Assembly: GCA_040367435.1 (NCBI GenBank)
Contig: BAABWY010000009.1
Coordinates: 1 to 64,000 of the forward strand
DNA length: 64,000 bases
Reading direction: 5' to 3'
Source of the DNA: Hyphomicrobiales bacterium 4NK60-0047b
GTDB lineage: Bacteria; Pseudomonadota; Alphaproteobacteria; Rhizobiales; HXMU1428-3
Below, piece by piece: positions 34,505-42,893 of this stretch. The translations under genes were made by a program, and so were the position numbers. Each line of letters begins with the position of its first letter. Within the stretch, counting starts at the first letter, position 1. The notes beneath the pieces were generated by a model. That model made no database searches and was not told where the DNA came from. It worked only from the letters and a program-made list of their open reading frames with translations.

Positions 34505-37189
34505 TTATAAAAATTCAAAATGATCTTCGGTTAATTCATAATTACGCACACCTAACAATGTTAGCCGATCACCTGATGCGAATTCAATTCGCGTTGACGA
34601 GCTGAAGAAACCAACCGACGAAATGTGACCTGAGAGGTCTTCAAAACTATTAATGCCATCCATCTCGATGATGATTTTATCCATGTCAGAATTACTTGTA
34701 TTAAAATCAAGGACAGTATCTCTACCGTCTCCCTCTTTGAATATAAACGTATCTTCTCCACGACCACCAAGCAGATAGTCATTACCGGCTTGTCCTTCAA
34801 AAACATTATCGTGGCTATCGCCGATCAAAACATCATTGAAATTTGAACCGATGACATTTTCAATATCGATTAATTTGTCACCGCTTGCATCCCCGCCGAA
34901 GCCAACACCATATGGCCTCCACCAAGTGCTTGAAAGGAAGATGATAACTTTAGACTGCGAACCTGAATAGTCAGCAGTGTCATTTCCATCACCGCCATTT
35001 AGAATATCTCCACCAGCACCCCCAATAAGCACATCGTTACCAGCATTTCCTAAAAGGGTATCATTCCCAGCTAATCCATCAATTCTGTCATCGCTGTTTG
35101 ACCCTGTTAAGGTATCATTTCCTGATGTGCCGGTTATGGTCGTGTCTTCAAGAACATCTGTTAGTTGAATGGTGAAATTATTTTGAACTGTTAGTCCCCC
35201 CTGATCTGTTGCGGAAACAGTGAGATCAAAGGTATTCTGAGTTTCGAAATCTAATTCAGCTCCTTCTTTCACTAATATTCGATTTCCATCTACTTCAAAC
35301 AGATCAGAAACTTCACTATTCTCGATCGCATAAGTCACCGTATCACCTTGGTCTGGATCAGTAATAGAGAGTTCTCCAACGAGAGTGCCTCCAAGGCTGT
35401 TTTCTTCAATTACCAAATTCGTAATTTCTAAATTGGTCGGCGCATCATTTACTGGAGTTATATTGAGTGAAACAGTTGCGGTTGCCTCACCGCCCTGCCC
35501 ATCAGAAATTGTGTAAGTGAAGCTCGCTGGCCCAGCATAATTTAGCACGGGAGTGAAGCGAACGTTACCTCCAGTTGTTAGCTCAACGGCACCATTTGTA
35601 GCATTCGAAACACCGATGATTTGCAAAGGATCATTGTCAGCGTCGCTGTCATTATTTAAAAGAGATGCCTGCGTGATCAGTATTGCTTCGTCTTCTAAAG
35701 TCACAAAGCCGCTGTCATCATTTGCAACTGGCGCTGTGTTTTGCGGGTCAGCAATGACATTTATTGTAACGGTTGCTGTATCTTCCCCACCTTCACCATT
35801 TTCTACAATATAATCAAAAGAAGCTATTCCACTAAATCCTTGATTTGGGATGAAAATCAGGTCTTGATTTTGCCCAACCGTGACAGATCCGTTTGTTACA
35901 TTGGTAATTTCTTTGACATTTAAGGAACCAGCGCCCTGGTTTACATCATTATCGAATAGGTCAGCAAAATTTATTGTTAGCGGTTGGTTTTCGTTACCGT
36001 CAAAGGTATCATCTTCGGCGGTTAATGGAATACGATCTGTTATGCTGGTTATGACGAATGCTGAAACGGATGTCTGCCCTCCATCATTACTAACTTCATA
36101 ATTAAAAAAGCTTGTTGTTCCTGATGTTGCTGTTGGCGTGAATAAAATATCTCCTTCAGGAGTTAGCTCAGTTGTCCCAGCTGAAGAAGATGACACAGAT
36201 ATAATTTCCAACGGCGTGCCATCAACATTTATATCATTGGCTAATAATTCTTCTTTGGTAATTAACCTTGGTTCACTGGCATAAATAACAACAGTGCCAT
36301 CCGCTCTCGTTATTGGCGCATCTGCAACTGGCGATATTTCCAGAGTTACCGTTGCGACCGAGGGAATGGAGGTTCCGTCGCTTACTTCATATTGAAAAGT
36401 TGTTGTGCCATTGAAATTCAAATCTGGTGTAAATTCAATGTCACCAGATTGTAAAATAACGGCTGTTCCGTGTCTAACATTTAACAAATTAGTGATGGTG
36501 AGAGTTTCACCGTCGAATTCCTGATCATTTGCCAGTAATATATTGGGGTCAATAATAATCACTTCATCTTCGTTGGACGGGGCTAATTGGTCATCTGCTA
36601 ATTCTGGACTGGCATTATCTAAAACAAGATTTGGCACCGCAATAATGCCATCTGCAAATTGAAGAAATTCGATGTTTTCAATTATGTCGGTTCCTTCATC
36701 TCCATTCGGTCTTAAATCTGTTATTTTGAACCGACCAGGTTGGTTTTGAGAAATGGAATATTCTGCTCTATTGCCTTCATAAATGGCAGTATCATTTGCA
36801 CCGTCACCACCATCCAACAGATCATCAAAGGCTCCACCTCTCAAGGTGTCGTCACCGGCACCACCTTTTAGATTGTTTTCAATTGCGCTGCCGACCAGAT
36901 GATCGTTGAAATCTGTGCCGACTATATTTTCAATAGATATCGCCTGTAAGCTATTCGCCAAGCCCCCTGTATAAGTTGAGGTAGACAAGTCAACCTGTAT
37001 AGCCTCGATTGAATCGGAAAAATTTAGCGTATCAGAACCGAAACCACCTAATATTACGTCAGACCCTTCGGTCGCGATGAATTCATCATCACCATCTAGC
37101 CCAGATAAAACATTATCTCCGCTGTCCCCTTTCAATTGATCTGCATGGCTTGAACCTGTCGCATTTTCAAAATTATTATATTGATCCAA
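34505..37189 (-). CDS. RTX / tandem-95 repeat secreted protein, 5' end apparently missing
   Basis: 894 residues from the only possible start in frame, TTG. RTX-type segment first (GSSHADQLKGDSGDN, SDVILGGFGSDTLNFSD, GAGDDTLRGGAFDDLLDGG), then four Ig-like tandem-95 repeats of about 100 residues ('NDSDADNDPLQI', 'FTYTISDGQGGEATATVSL'), a cadherin-like domain, more nonapeptide repeats ('GNDTLLGNAGNDVLIGGAGGD') and a C-terminal type I secretion signal. RTX-like coding continues upstream of the TTG to a TAA near 37300, so the gene is probably truncated by recombination. No ribosome binding site is seen. Confidence 0.8.
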   Translation of the reverse strand: MDQYNNFENATGSSHADQLKGDSGDNVLSGLDGDDEFIATEGSDVILGGFGSDTLNFSDSIEAIQVDLSTSTYTGGLANSLQAISIENIVGTDFNDHLVGSAIENNLKGGAGDDTLRGGAFDDLLDGGDGANDTAIYEGNRAEYSISQNQPGRFKITDLRPNGDEGTDIIENIEFLQFADGIIAVPNLVLDNASPELADDQLAPSNEDEVIIIDPNILLANDQEFDGETLTITNLLNVRHGTAVILQSGDIEFTPDLNFNGTTTFQYEVSDGTSIPSVATVTLEISPVADAPITRADGTVVIYASEPRLITKEELLANDINVDGTPLEIISVSSSSAGTTELTPEGDILFTPTATSGTTSFFNYEVSNDGGQTSVSAFVITSITDRIPLTAEDDTFDGNENQPLTINFADLFDNDVNQGAGSLNVKEITNVTNGSVTVGQNQDLIFIPNQGFSGIASFDYIVENGEGGEDTATVTINVIADPQNTAPVANDDSGFVTLEDEAILITQASLLNNDSDADNDPLQIIGVSNATNGAVELTTGGNVRFTPVLNYAGPASFTYTISDGQGGEATATVSLNITPVNDAPTNLEITNLVIEENSLGGTLVGELSITDPDQGDTVTYAIENSEVSDLFEVDGNRILVKEGAELDFETQNTFDLTVSATDQGGLTVQNNFTIQLTDVLEDTTITGTSGNDTLTGSNSDDRIDGLAGNDTLLGNAGNDVLIGGAGGDILNGGDGNDTADYSGSQSKVIIFLSSTWWRPYGVGFGGDASGDKLIDIENVIGSNFNDVLIGDSHDNVFEGQAGNDYLLGGRGEDTFIFKEGDGRDTVLDFNTSNSDMDKIIIEMDGINSFEDLSGHISSVGFFSSSTRIEFASGDRLTLLGVRNYELTEDHFEFL

Positions 37190-37289
37190 TGGAGCGGTTG
37201 GGGCTTGTAAAGCACTTGTTGTGACGAAACTTTGCGCTGAATTTTGAGATGATAAGTCAAGTATTACGCCGTTACTGGATGAGCTGAAA

Positions 37290-37658
37290 TCAAGATATTA
37301 GCAATTCATAGAAAGTCGTTTTTCCTAAACTAATATTCGATTTCTCTATCTTACTTATTTCAAAATAAATGTTTTTAAAAAGCAATTTATCTCCTAATTT
37401 AGGGATCTTAATATCTGTAATTTCACTAAAAAAAACTAAGCTACAGCCTAATTTTTCATAATTTATCACTTCATCAATCGTTAAAGAAAATGCATCTTCC
37501 CTTCCCACACTATCTTTTTGAAAAATGCCTTCTAAATAATATCCCTCATCCGTATTTGAGGAAATGACCATAACCTGTTGGGTATACAGATCTTCAATTG
37601 GACGTAAATTTGGCGCATGATCTTCCAACCGTTTTTCAGCCATACCGAAAACCACCAT
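37290..37658 (-). CDS. Small protein of unknown function (weak head-tail-joining resemblance)
   Basis: 122 residues without signal or membrane segments. The C-terminal part, 'IPKLGDKLLFKNIYFEISKIEKSNISLGKTTFYELLIS', has the feel of phage head-tail joining proteins, but the resemblance is weak and no other phage genes are nearby. GGGAAG precedes the ATG. Its stop codon overlaps the broken 5' edge of the RTX gene, which may mark a recombination junction. No function assigned. Confidence 0.5.
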   Translation of the reverse strand: MVVFGMAEKRLEDHAPNLRPIEDLYTQQVMVISSNTDEGYYLEGIFQKDSVGREDAFSLTIDEVINYEKLGCSLVFFSEITDIKIPKLGDKLLFKNIYFEISKIEKSNISLGKTTFYELLIS

Positions 37659-37761
37659 GTTTCTTCCCGCTTTAACAATTCAATTGCTGCATTATATACA
37701 AGTATATTACACAAAGACAACTATTTTACCCTTACGCCCCCAGTAGAATAACACTTAAAAC

Positions 37762-38103
37762 TTAATGATACTTCATATATTTTTCTAACTTACTAATTAT
37801 TTCCTTCTTAATTTCTCTATCATCGATAGACGCATACTTAGAAAGAAACTCTAAAGCTGCAAAAAGAGATGGACTAAGAAGTTCTTCATAAAATTGTATA
37901 TTTTCTTCTTTTGTATTTCTCTTTGTATCTGCGCATAAATCGATTGTTATGTCAGCTAATGCCCTTTGTAGAATATTAACTGTTGTATCTAATTGATTTT
38001 TTTTACACTCATTAATTAGATATACCATCGCAGCAATCGTAGAGTTCAAAATTTCGTGCTTTTCATTATTGAATTTAGTCACTGAGTCTTTTGAATTATG
38101 CAT
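37762..38103 (-). CDS. Small helical protein encoded after luxI
   Basis: 113 residues, predicted mainly alpha-helical ('NSTIAAMVYLINECKKNQLDTTVNILQRALADITIDL'), with no signal peptide or motif I can name. Its ATG lies 8 bp inside the end of the LuxI-type gene and has AGAGG ahead of it, so it is co-translated with luxI. It may modulate quorum sensing; that is only inferred from position. Confidence 0.62.
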   Translation of the reverse strand: MHNSKDSVTKFNNEKHEILNSTIAAMVYLINECKKNQLDTTVNILQRALADITIDLCADTKRNTKEENIQFYEELLSPSLFAALEFLSKYASIDDREIKKEIISKLEKYMKYH

Positions 38104-38779
38104 TGAGTTTACCTCTTACATTTTTTTTCAGCATACTCATAGTTTTTTGATTAATAATATTATTTGAATTTTCCTCTTCAAATAATACGTTCGTTTTAAT
38201 GCCATTTTTTGACTTTATTCTATCAAGTATATCTTTTGTAACCGGCATTTTTGCTGCTACAACCTTAGAATTGTCTGGCAATATAGTAGTATCCCCTATC
38301 AACTCAATATCCCAACCACTACGTATGAAAACTGATGCCCATATTGCTGGTGGCATAACTCCAACAAATGCGTTGATGCCATTTTTTAAACCATATTCGA
38401 GAGCAGCACAGAGCAATTCGACTTTAATCTTTGCTCTTTCTTTTGAATCAACTTCTTTATCGATACAAAAGCGCGTTGATTCCCAAACGTCCATTGAATT
38501 TGGAAGATCTATTTTAGTGACCATGTTAGGCCATAAATCTTTAATCATATATGGTCTATCTGTTGGTGCCAAACGAGACAAACCTTGGACTTCACCGCAC
38601 TGTCCCCTATACACTAAGTAAGTCGCGGCAGGTGTATCATACTGATCATACTCAAAATTTTTATAGGAAAAAGTTTCGTAGCCTTGCCTTTCAACAAACT
38701 GTTTATACCTCAATTTGTACATTGAAGGCATTATGCCACCAAATTTATGTGAATCTGTCTGGGAAAAAGAGATAATCAT
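38096..38779 (-). CDS. LuxI-family acyl-homoserine-lactone synthase
   Basis: 227 residues. Family landmarks: 'LRYKQFVERQGY', 'EYDQYDTPAATYLVYR', 'VQGLSRLAPTDRPYMIKDLWP' and 'DVWESTRFCID' (the conserved Arg, Phe, Asp, Asp, Arg, Glu and Ser-Arg positions). The usual Trp after the first Arg-Phe pair is Tyr here (RQGY). The C-terminus is longer than usual by 20-30 residues. GGAGAG precedes the ATG, and a lux-box-like dyad lies 60 bp upstream. It makes the signal read by the LuxR protein encoded just before it. Acyl chain cannot be predicted. Confidence 0.9.
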   Translation of the reverse strand: MIISFSQTDSHKFGGIMPSMYKLRYKQFVERQGYETFSYKNFEYDQYDTPAATYLVYRGQCGEVQGLSRLAPTDRPYMIKDLWPNMVTKIDLPNSMDVWESTRFCIDKEVDSKERAKIKVELLCAALEYGLKNGINAFVGVMPPAIWASVFIRSGWDIELIGDTTILPDNSKVVAAKMPVTKDILDRIKSKNGIKTNVLFEEENSNNIINQKTMSMLKKNVRGKLNA

Positions 38780-38838
38780 TATTGCTCTCCACTTGTCTAA
38801 GTTTCGACAATTTTGAATTTATATCTAATAGATTTCAA

Positions 38839-38856
38839 TTCACCCATTTAGGTGAA
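38839..38856 (-). promoter_or_regulatory. lux-box-like dyad upstream of luxI
   Basis: Perfect 18-bp inverted repeat TTCACC-N6-GGTGAA in the 79-bp gap between luxR and luxI, about 60 bp ahead of the luxI ATG. Outer arms ATATCTAAT (38821-38829) and ATTAGATAT (38858-38866) are also complementary. The placement fits a LuxR activator site. A transcription terminator for luxR is less likely because no T-run follows. Confidence 0.65.
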
Positions 38857-38858
38857 CA

Positions 38859-39605
38859 TTAGATATTAATTCTAATCAAACCTAGATAAATGGACTTTGC
38901 AACTAAAGCTCTGGTACCAAAACAATCTAATTTACTACACGCATTTCTGATGTTTGTTTTAATGGTATTTACTGAAATACCTAAAATTTCGGATATCTCA
39001 GGCGCGCTTTTTCCGTATGCTAACCATTTAATAATTTCTTCCTCACGCGGCGCTAGTTTTATAGATTTATTTTTCTTCTCTGGAAGCTTCATTAACTCCA
39101 AATAAGTCATGTGGAAATGAGACGCGATCATGTATACGGCACTCTGCAAACCAGGATTTCTCCAATCGAGATCACCATTTGAATTTGCGAAGCCCATCCC
39201 GCAAATTTCCGATCTTCCATTAAAAATTGAAATGCCTGCACCATTCCTCAAGCCTGCATCTCTAGCTTCGTGCATTAAATTTCGTTCTTTTTGGGAGAGG
39301 GTTCGGAATTCTTGTTCAAGGTTTTTCCATAAAAAAAAACCATTTTTAACCATCATGTATTTTATTACAGGATCGAGATTTTCGTAATTTTTTTCTACGT
39401 AAAAATTCATCCAATCATCTCTATATCCCGAGAACATTGCATGCTTGGCTTTTTTGTCTATTGAATGATGCTCTGTTAGCAAACTGTATACAACTTGGTC
39501 TATGCCCAGAGAACCAAGAGTATCTTTGAATAAAGAAAAAAGTCTCTCAGAATCTTGGACACCATCTGCTTTAGATATGTAATTCCAAAGATCAATATTA
39601 CTCAT
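38859..39605 (-). CDS. LuxR-family quorum-sensing transcriptional regulator
   Basis: 248 residues. The N-terminal autoinducer-binding domain keeps the key residues (Trp, Tyr and Asp-Pro in 'DDWMNFYVEKNYENLDPV', Trp in 'FLWKNL', Gly in 'RNGAGISI'). The C-terminal LuxR helix-turn-helix reads 'LAPREEEIIKWLAYGKSAPEISEILGISVNTIKTNIRNAC'. It is directly upstream of the cognate luxI, same strand, and probably activates it through the dyad at 38839. Confidence 0.92.
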   Translation of the reverse strand: MSNIDLWNYISKADGVQDSERLFSLFKDTLGSLGIDQVVYSLLTEHHSIDKKAKHAMFSGYRDDWMNFYVEKNYENLDPVIKYMMVKNGFFLWKNLEQEFRTLSQKERNLMHEARDAGLRNGAGISIFNGRSEICGMGFANSNGDLDWRNPGLQSAVYMIASHFHMTYLELMKLPEKKNKSIKLAPREEEIIKWLAYGKSAPEISEILGISVNTIKTNIRNACSKLDCFGTRALVAKSIYLGLIRINI

Positions 39606-39775
39606 ATTAAATAGAAGACAAAATCATCTTCCCCCATAAAATTTAATTAGTATAAAAAGTCTCCCAACCTGCCGTAGTATAATACCTACTATCTAATATC
39701 ATTTTTAAACCATTTATGCAAAAATATGCACTAAAATACTCTTAGTAAAAAGGTCGTACAAAGAATTAAGTCAAA

Positions 39776-40162
39776 TTAATCATCTGATACTGACTTTAAA
39801 AATGCCAACAATGCTTTTTGGATTTTTTTATCCTTCACCTTGGAAAAAGCTGCTAGAAATTTATAGTCAATTAAATCAATACTCGATGTACTAGATTTTT
39901 CGGTTTCCAGACAAATTTCAGAAATGCTTGTATCTTCATAACCATCGAAAAAATAATCCATATCTACCTGTAGAATTTTAGCAATACGGTATAATCGACC
40001 AACTGAAATACGGTTTTTTCCCAACTCATATTTTTGTATTTGTTGGAAAGTGACGCCATTTTGGGATGCTAAATGTTTTTGAGTTATACCCAAAAGTATT
40101 CTTCTTTCTCTTAATTTTTCACCGACATGCCTATCAATATTATATGTGGAGGAATCAATCAT
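39776..40162 (-). CDS. XRE-family helix-turn-helix regulator
   Basis: 128 residues. The Cro/CI-type HTH (about 12-66) reads 'VGEKLRERRILLGITQKHLASQNGVTFQQIQKYELGKNRISVGRLYRIAKIL'. The C-terminal part is short and polar. Alphaproteobacterial proteins of this kind are common next to quorum-sensing and accessory loci. It lies 170 bp before luxR on the same strand; its targets are unknown. Confidence 0.88.
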   Translation of the reverse strand: MIDSSTYNIDRHVGEKLRERRILLGITQKHLASQNGVTFQQIQKYELGKNRISVGRLYRIAKILQVDMDYFFDGYEDTSISEICLETEKSSTSSIDLIDYKFLAAFSKVKDKKIQKALLAFLKSVSDD

Positions 40163-40587
40163 TTTGAACTCTATAAAAATTAACCGAAAAAAAAACGTTT
40201 TTTAGCAATAATAGAGGAATGTTTTTTAAAGAAACTTTAGCCGCAGAGCGTTAGGATTTCTTTCCTAAACTGAAGCGAACACTTAAAATCACAGATACTC
40301 TTTTAAAAACTAAAACGTTATTATCAAAGAAAGCTACCACAACCTCAAGTAGTTTATACATCAGGCAGCACATATTTAGTTTGTAAAGATACCGTTATTC
40401 TATTCATTTTTTTGCATTACAAACATATGTTTGTCACTTAAGTGACATTGTACTTCATTGGTATATATAAACTTTTTCTTATTTCAGACAAAAAATAAAT
40501 TCAATTAAAGGTTGATATTTTTCTGTTTGATATTTTTGTTTTTCACCTCCTAACCTGTGGATAACTTTTTATTGAGTTTTTTTTGAG
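40163..40587. other. AT-rich non-coding region with one DnaA-box match
   Basis: 425 bp with no gene. The sequence TGTGGATAA at 40556-40564 is a perfect DnaA box on the minus strand (TTATCCACA). Only one was found, so this is not evidence of an origin by itself. Confidence 0.4.
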
Positions 40588-40988
40588 CTATTTATTTAAT
40601 ATTTCTTCCTCATATTTAAGCGCCTCAACCAAAGCTTTATGCTTCGTTAAGCTATAAGCCCAGTGGCTTGAATAAGCTCTTTTTCTCTCTGCACGCAAAG
40701 CCGTTTTTAGTTTTGCAATGATTATTAAAGTTCCTTTTACAGAAAAATCTTCAATCTCTTTTGGCCATAATGAGATGAGAGATTGCAAATCGACCTCACG
40801 GGTATAGGGAGCCGTTTTAATCCTTTTTTTAGTAAATTTTCTTTTCTTAATTTGCTTCTCTCGCAGGTCTTTAAATTTATCAATAAGATGATCCGCAACT
40901 TGCTTTTACGTCTTAACCATTAAAGCACGCGCCTTCTTCAGAAGCTTGTTGAGGGACACAGCTCCTGTTTTCTTTTCTGCATGTTCAT
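40588..40988 (-). pseudogene. Decayed gene of unknown function (one frameshift, one nonsense codon)
   Basis: A good start (ATG at 40988 with AAGGG before it) leads into a frame that dies after 16 codons. A +1 shift recovers coding-like sequence, 'AVSLNKLLKKARALMVKT', then an in-frame TAA (40906-40908), then continues as 'KQVADHLIDKFKDLREKQIKKRKF' and 'LISLWPKEIEDFSVKG … HWAYSLTKHKALVEALKYE' to the stop at 40588. The 66-codon 3' part could still be expressed from a TTG at 40788. The product would be a small basic, helical protein of unknown family. Confidence 0.55.
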
Positions 40989-41135
40989 TATTTACCCTTC
41001 AAAGCCTACGAGGATAGAAAGCGTTAAAATAAACCATTAATTTCATTTTTTATCTGAACTTATCCCCGTTCGCCGCATTAGCTACTATTCTAGCTACTTA
41101 GGAATTTATACCTATTTATTCATGTGGAGAGAACA

Positions 41136-41540
41136 ATGACAGTTAGTTTTACAGAAAATTTCGAACTACCGACTTGTGCAGACCAACCATCCGCACACGC
41201 ACGCACGGCACACAACATTCCCTTAAGAATAAACAGTGAAGTTGTGGGGGCCGTTGTTTCCTCAATCTTTCAGATATCGAAAGATCAAATTTTTAGCCCT
41301 CAAAGAGGTAAGGCATCAGTTGCATTCGCGCGGCAAATAGCCATGTACCTCACACATATTACTTGTGGGCACTCTTACACTGACATTGGTTGTTTTTTTG
41401 GCCGAGACCGAACGACTGTGTCTCATGCTTGCCAGTTAATTGAAGATAAACGCGAGGATCCAGATATAGATTGGTCGTTGGACTTGACGGAACATTCAAT
41501 TCTTTCTTTGATAAATCATTTTCAGGAATGGAACGGGTAA
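41136..41540 (+). CDS. DnaA domain IV-like DNA-binding protein
   Basis: 134 residues. Residues about 35-110 resemble the C-terminal DNA-binding domain of DnaA: 'ISKDQIFSPQRGKASVAFARQIAMYLTHITCGHSYTDIGCFFGRDRTTVSHACQLIED'. The AAA+ ATPase domain of DnaA is absent, so it cannot initiate replication by itself. Such stand-alone proteins are conserved in the Hyphomicrobiales, usually beside a DUF6456 gene as here (7-bp gap). The ATG at 41136 has GGAGAG ahead of it; the frame opens four codons earlier at GTG. Confidence 0.85.
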   Translation: MTVSFTENFELPTCADQPSAHARTAHNIPLRINSEVVGAVVSSIFQISKDQIFSPQRGKASVAFARQIAMYLTHITCGHSYTDIGCFFGRDRTTVSHACQLIEDKREDPDIDWSLDLTEHSILSLINHFQEWNG

Positions 41541-41546
41541 AAGATT

Positions 41547-41906
41547 ATGATTGATAAAAAGAAACTTCCTTCCATTTCAAAACGAAAATTACTTCAGCGC
41601 CTTAGCCATCGCCTTTATTTCATTAGAAAAGAAGCCCCTCACTTAGATCAGTGGTTTCTCTGCAAAGGCGAAAAATCTCAAAGCTTTAATCCCCTTTTTC
41701 TTATATCTGAGGAACTTGTCTCAGATTTCTTTGCTCAAAGAATATTGACTGAAGAACGAGGCTCTGCACCTTTGAGCTCAGCTGGGCGGATGCTCATTCG
41801 TCGTTTAATGCTCAATGACGGCGAGATCATTGGTCAGCACCAACATAGACATGATGAAACTGTTTTAAAGGATGGAGTTAAAAAAACAAGTTCTTGTCGA
41901 CCATAA
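41547..41906 (+). CDS. DUF6456-type protein, N-terminal part (upstream of frameshift)
   Basis: 119 codons. The first about 105 residues look like the N-terminal winged-helix part of DUF6456 proteins ('LLQRLSHRLYFIRKEAPHLDQWF', 'APLSSAGRMLIRRLMLNDGEIIGQHQHR'). The last 9 residues after the A7 run at 41880-41886 are out of frame with the family. The rest of the protein continues in the +1 frame at 41872-42408, so the two are halves of one gene. The start follows the DnaA-like gene by 7 bp. Confidence 0.65.
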   Translation: MIDKKKLPSISKRKLLQRLSHRLYFIRKEAPHLDQWFLCKGEKSQSFNPLFLISEELVSDFFAQRILTEERGSAPLSSAGRMLIRRLMLNDGEIIGQHQHRHDETVLKDGVKKTSSCRP

Positions 41907-42408
41907 AGAAAGCCCCCTAACATGGCTTGCGAAACGAAAAAATAAAAATGGTCGCCCCTTACTAGACCCTCATCAATTTGCATCTGGTGAGCGTTTACGT
42001 GCCGCCTTTGAAAAAAGTCAGATGACACCTCAAACCACTCAAAATTGGGACAGACTTGCAACGTCACTTTCAAAACATGACAAAAATAGTTTCAACGAAG
42101 TTTTACTAAGTGACGCAGTGATTGCAGCAAAGCAAAACTATTTTGATGCACTTGATGCTGTTGGACCTGAACTCTCAGGCATACTTATTGATATTTGCTG
42201 CGAACAACGAGGGTTAGAAGATGCTGAAAAACGAAACGGATGGCCTAAGCGCTCTGGAAAAATAATTCTCGGTATGGCATTGACCAGACTGGCGCGTTTT
42301 TATGGTTTTATTTCAACACCAAAACCAAGCCTAGACACTGCTGGGAAAATAAACCATTGGGGCAGCGACAATTATCGGCCAATCATTGATGGTGTTGATC
42401 GGCAATAG
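41872..42408 (+). CDS. DUF6456-type protein, C-terminal part (downstream of frameshift)
   Basis: 178 codons from ATG 41872. 'ESPLTWLAKRKNKNGRPLLDPHQFASGERLRAAFEKSQMTPQTTQNW', 'DAVGPELSGILIDICCEQRGLEDAEKRNGWPKRSGKIILGMALTRLARFYG' is the DUF6456 core, written here in pieces. Its natural N-terminus is encoded in the preceding frame; removal of one A from the A7 run joins the two. Either a recent inactivating indel, a sequencing error, or slippage-dependent expression. Function unknown. Confidence 0.7.
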   Translation: MELKKQVLVDHKESPLTWLAKRKNKNGRPLLDPHQFASGERLRAAFEKSQMTPQTTQNWDRLATSLSKHDKNSFNEVLLSDAVIAAKQNYFDALDAVGPELSGILIDICCEQRGLEDAEKRNGWPKRSGKIILGMALTRLARFYGFISTPKPSLDTAGKINHWGSDNYRPIIDGVDRQ

Positions 42409-42450
42409 ACTTACAGTTTTTTATTTCTTAACTTTATAATGAACAAAGCT

Positions 42451-42861
42451 TTAACCTATTGCCGCTTGAGCATCCGATTGTATTCTTTTTACCATGGCGT
42501 TTAGACCATTTGAGCGCTGTGGCGAAATATGCTCGTTTAAACCGAGTGTTTTAAAAATCGACTGCACATCAATTTTTAAAATTTCTTCAGGTGATTTGTT
42601 AGAAAAAATTGCAAAAACAATGGCCATAAGCCCTCTTACAATATGAGCATCACTATCGCCGGTAAAATTTATTAAATTTTCTGCTGCCTTTATTTCAGAC
42701 GTCAACCAAACTTGGCTTACACATCCTTGAACTTTAGTTTCCGCCGTTTTGAATTCATCCGGATATGGTTCTAGTTTCTCACCAAGATCAATCACATAGC
42801 GATACCTATCTTCCCATTCGTCAATATATTCAAAGTCGGAAATTATTTGTTCTAAATTCAT
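42451..42861 (-). CDS. sufE: SufE-type cysteine desulfuration protein
   Basis: 136 residues. SufE takes persulfide from SufS for Fe-S cluster assembly. The acceptor Cys is Cys47 in 'KVQGCVSQVWL'; 'DEWEDRYRYVIDLGEKLEPYPDE' and 'VRGLMAIVFAIFSNKSPEEI' are typical. The ATG at 42861 is chosen because the upstream part of the frame (to 43014) is translated palindromic repeat DNA. Repeats begin 32 bp before its start, so its promoter must lie in or beyond the array. Confidence 0.93.
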   Translation of the reverse strand: MNLEQIISDFEYIDEWEDRYRYVIDLGEKLEPYPDEFKTAETKVQGCVSQVWLTSEIKAAENLINFTGDSDAHIVRGLMAIVFAIFSNKSPEEILKIDVQSIFKTLGLNEHISPQRSNGLNAMVKRIQSDAQAAIG

Positions 42862-42893
42862 GTAAGCACTCAATTTGTTTGTCTTCTTTAGTT

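Noticed and set aside
37290-37720. Prophage remnant or gene transfer agent
   Set aside because: Only one short protein with weak head-tail resemblance; no other phage genes nearby.
40163-41123. Replication origin
   Set aside because: Only one perfect DnaA box was found despite the AT-rich DNA and the DnaA-like gene nearby; no origin-linked genes are present.
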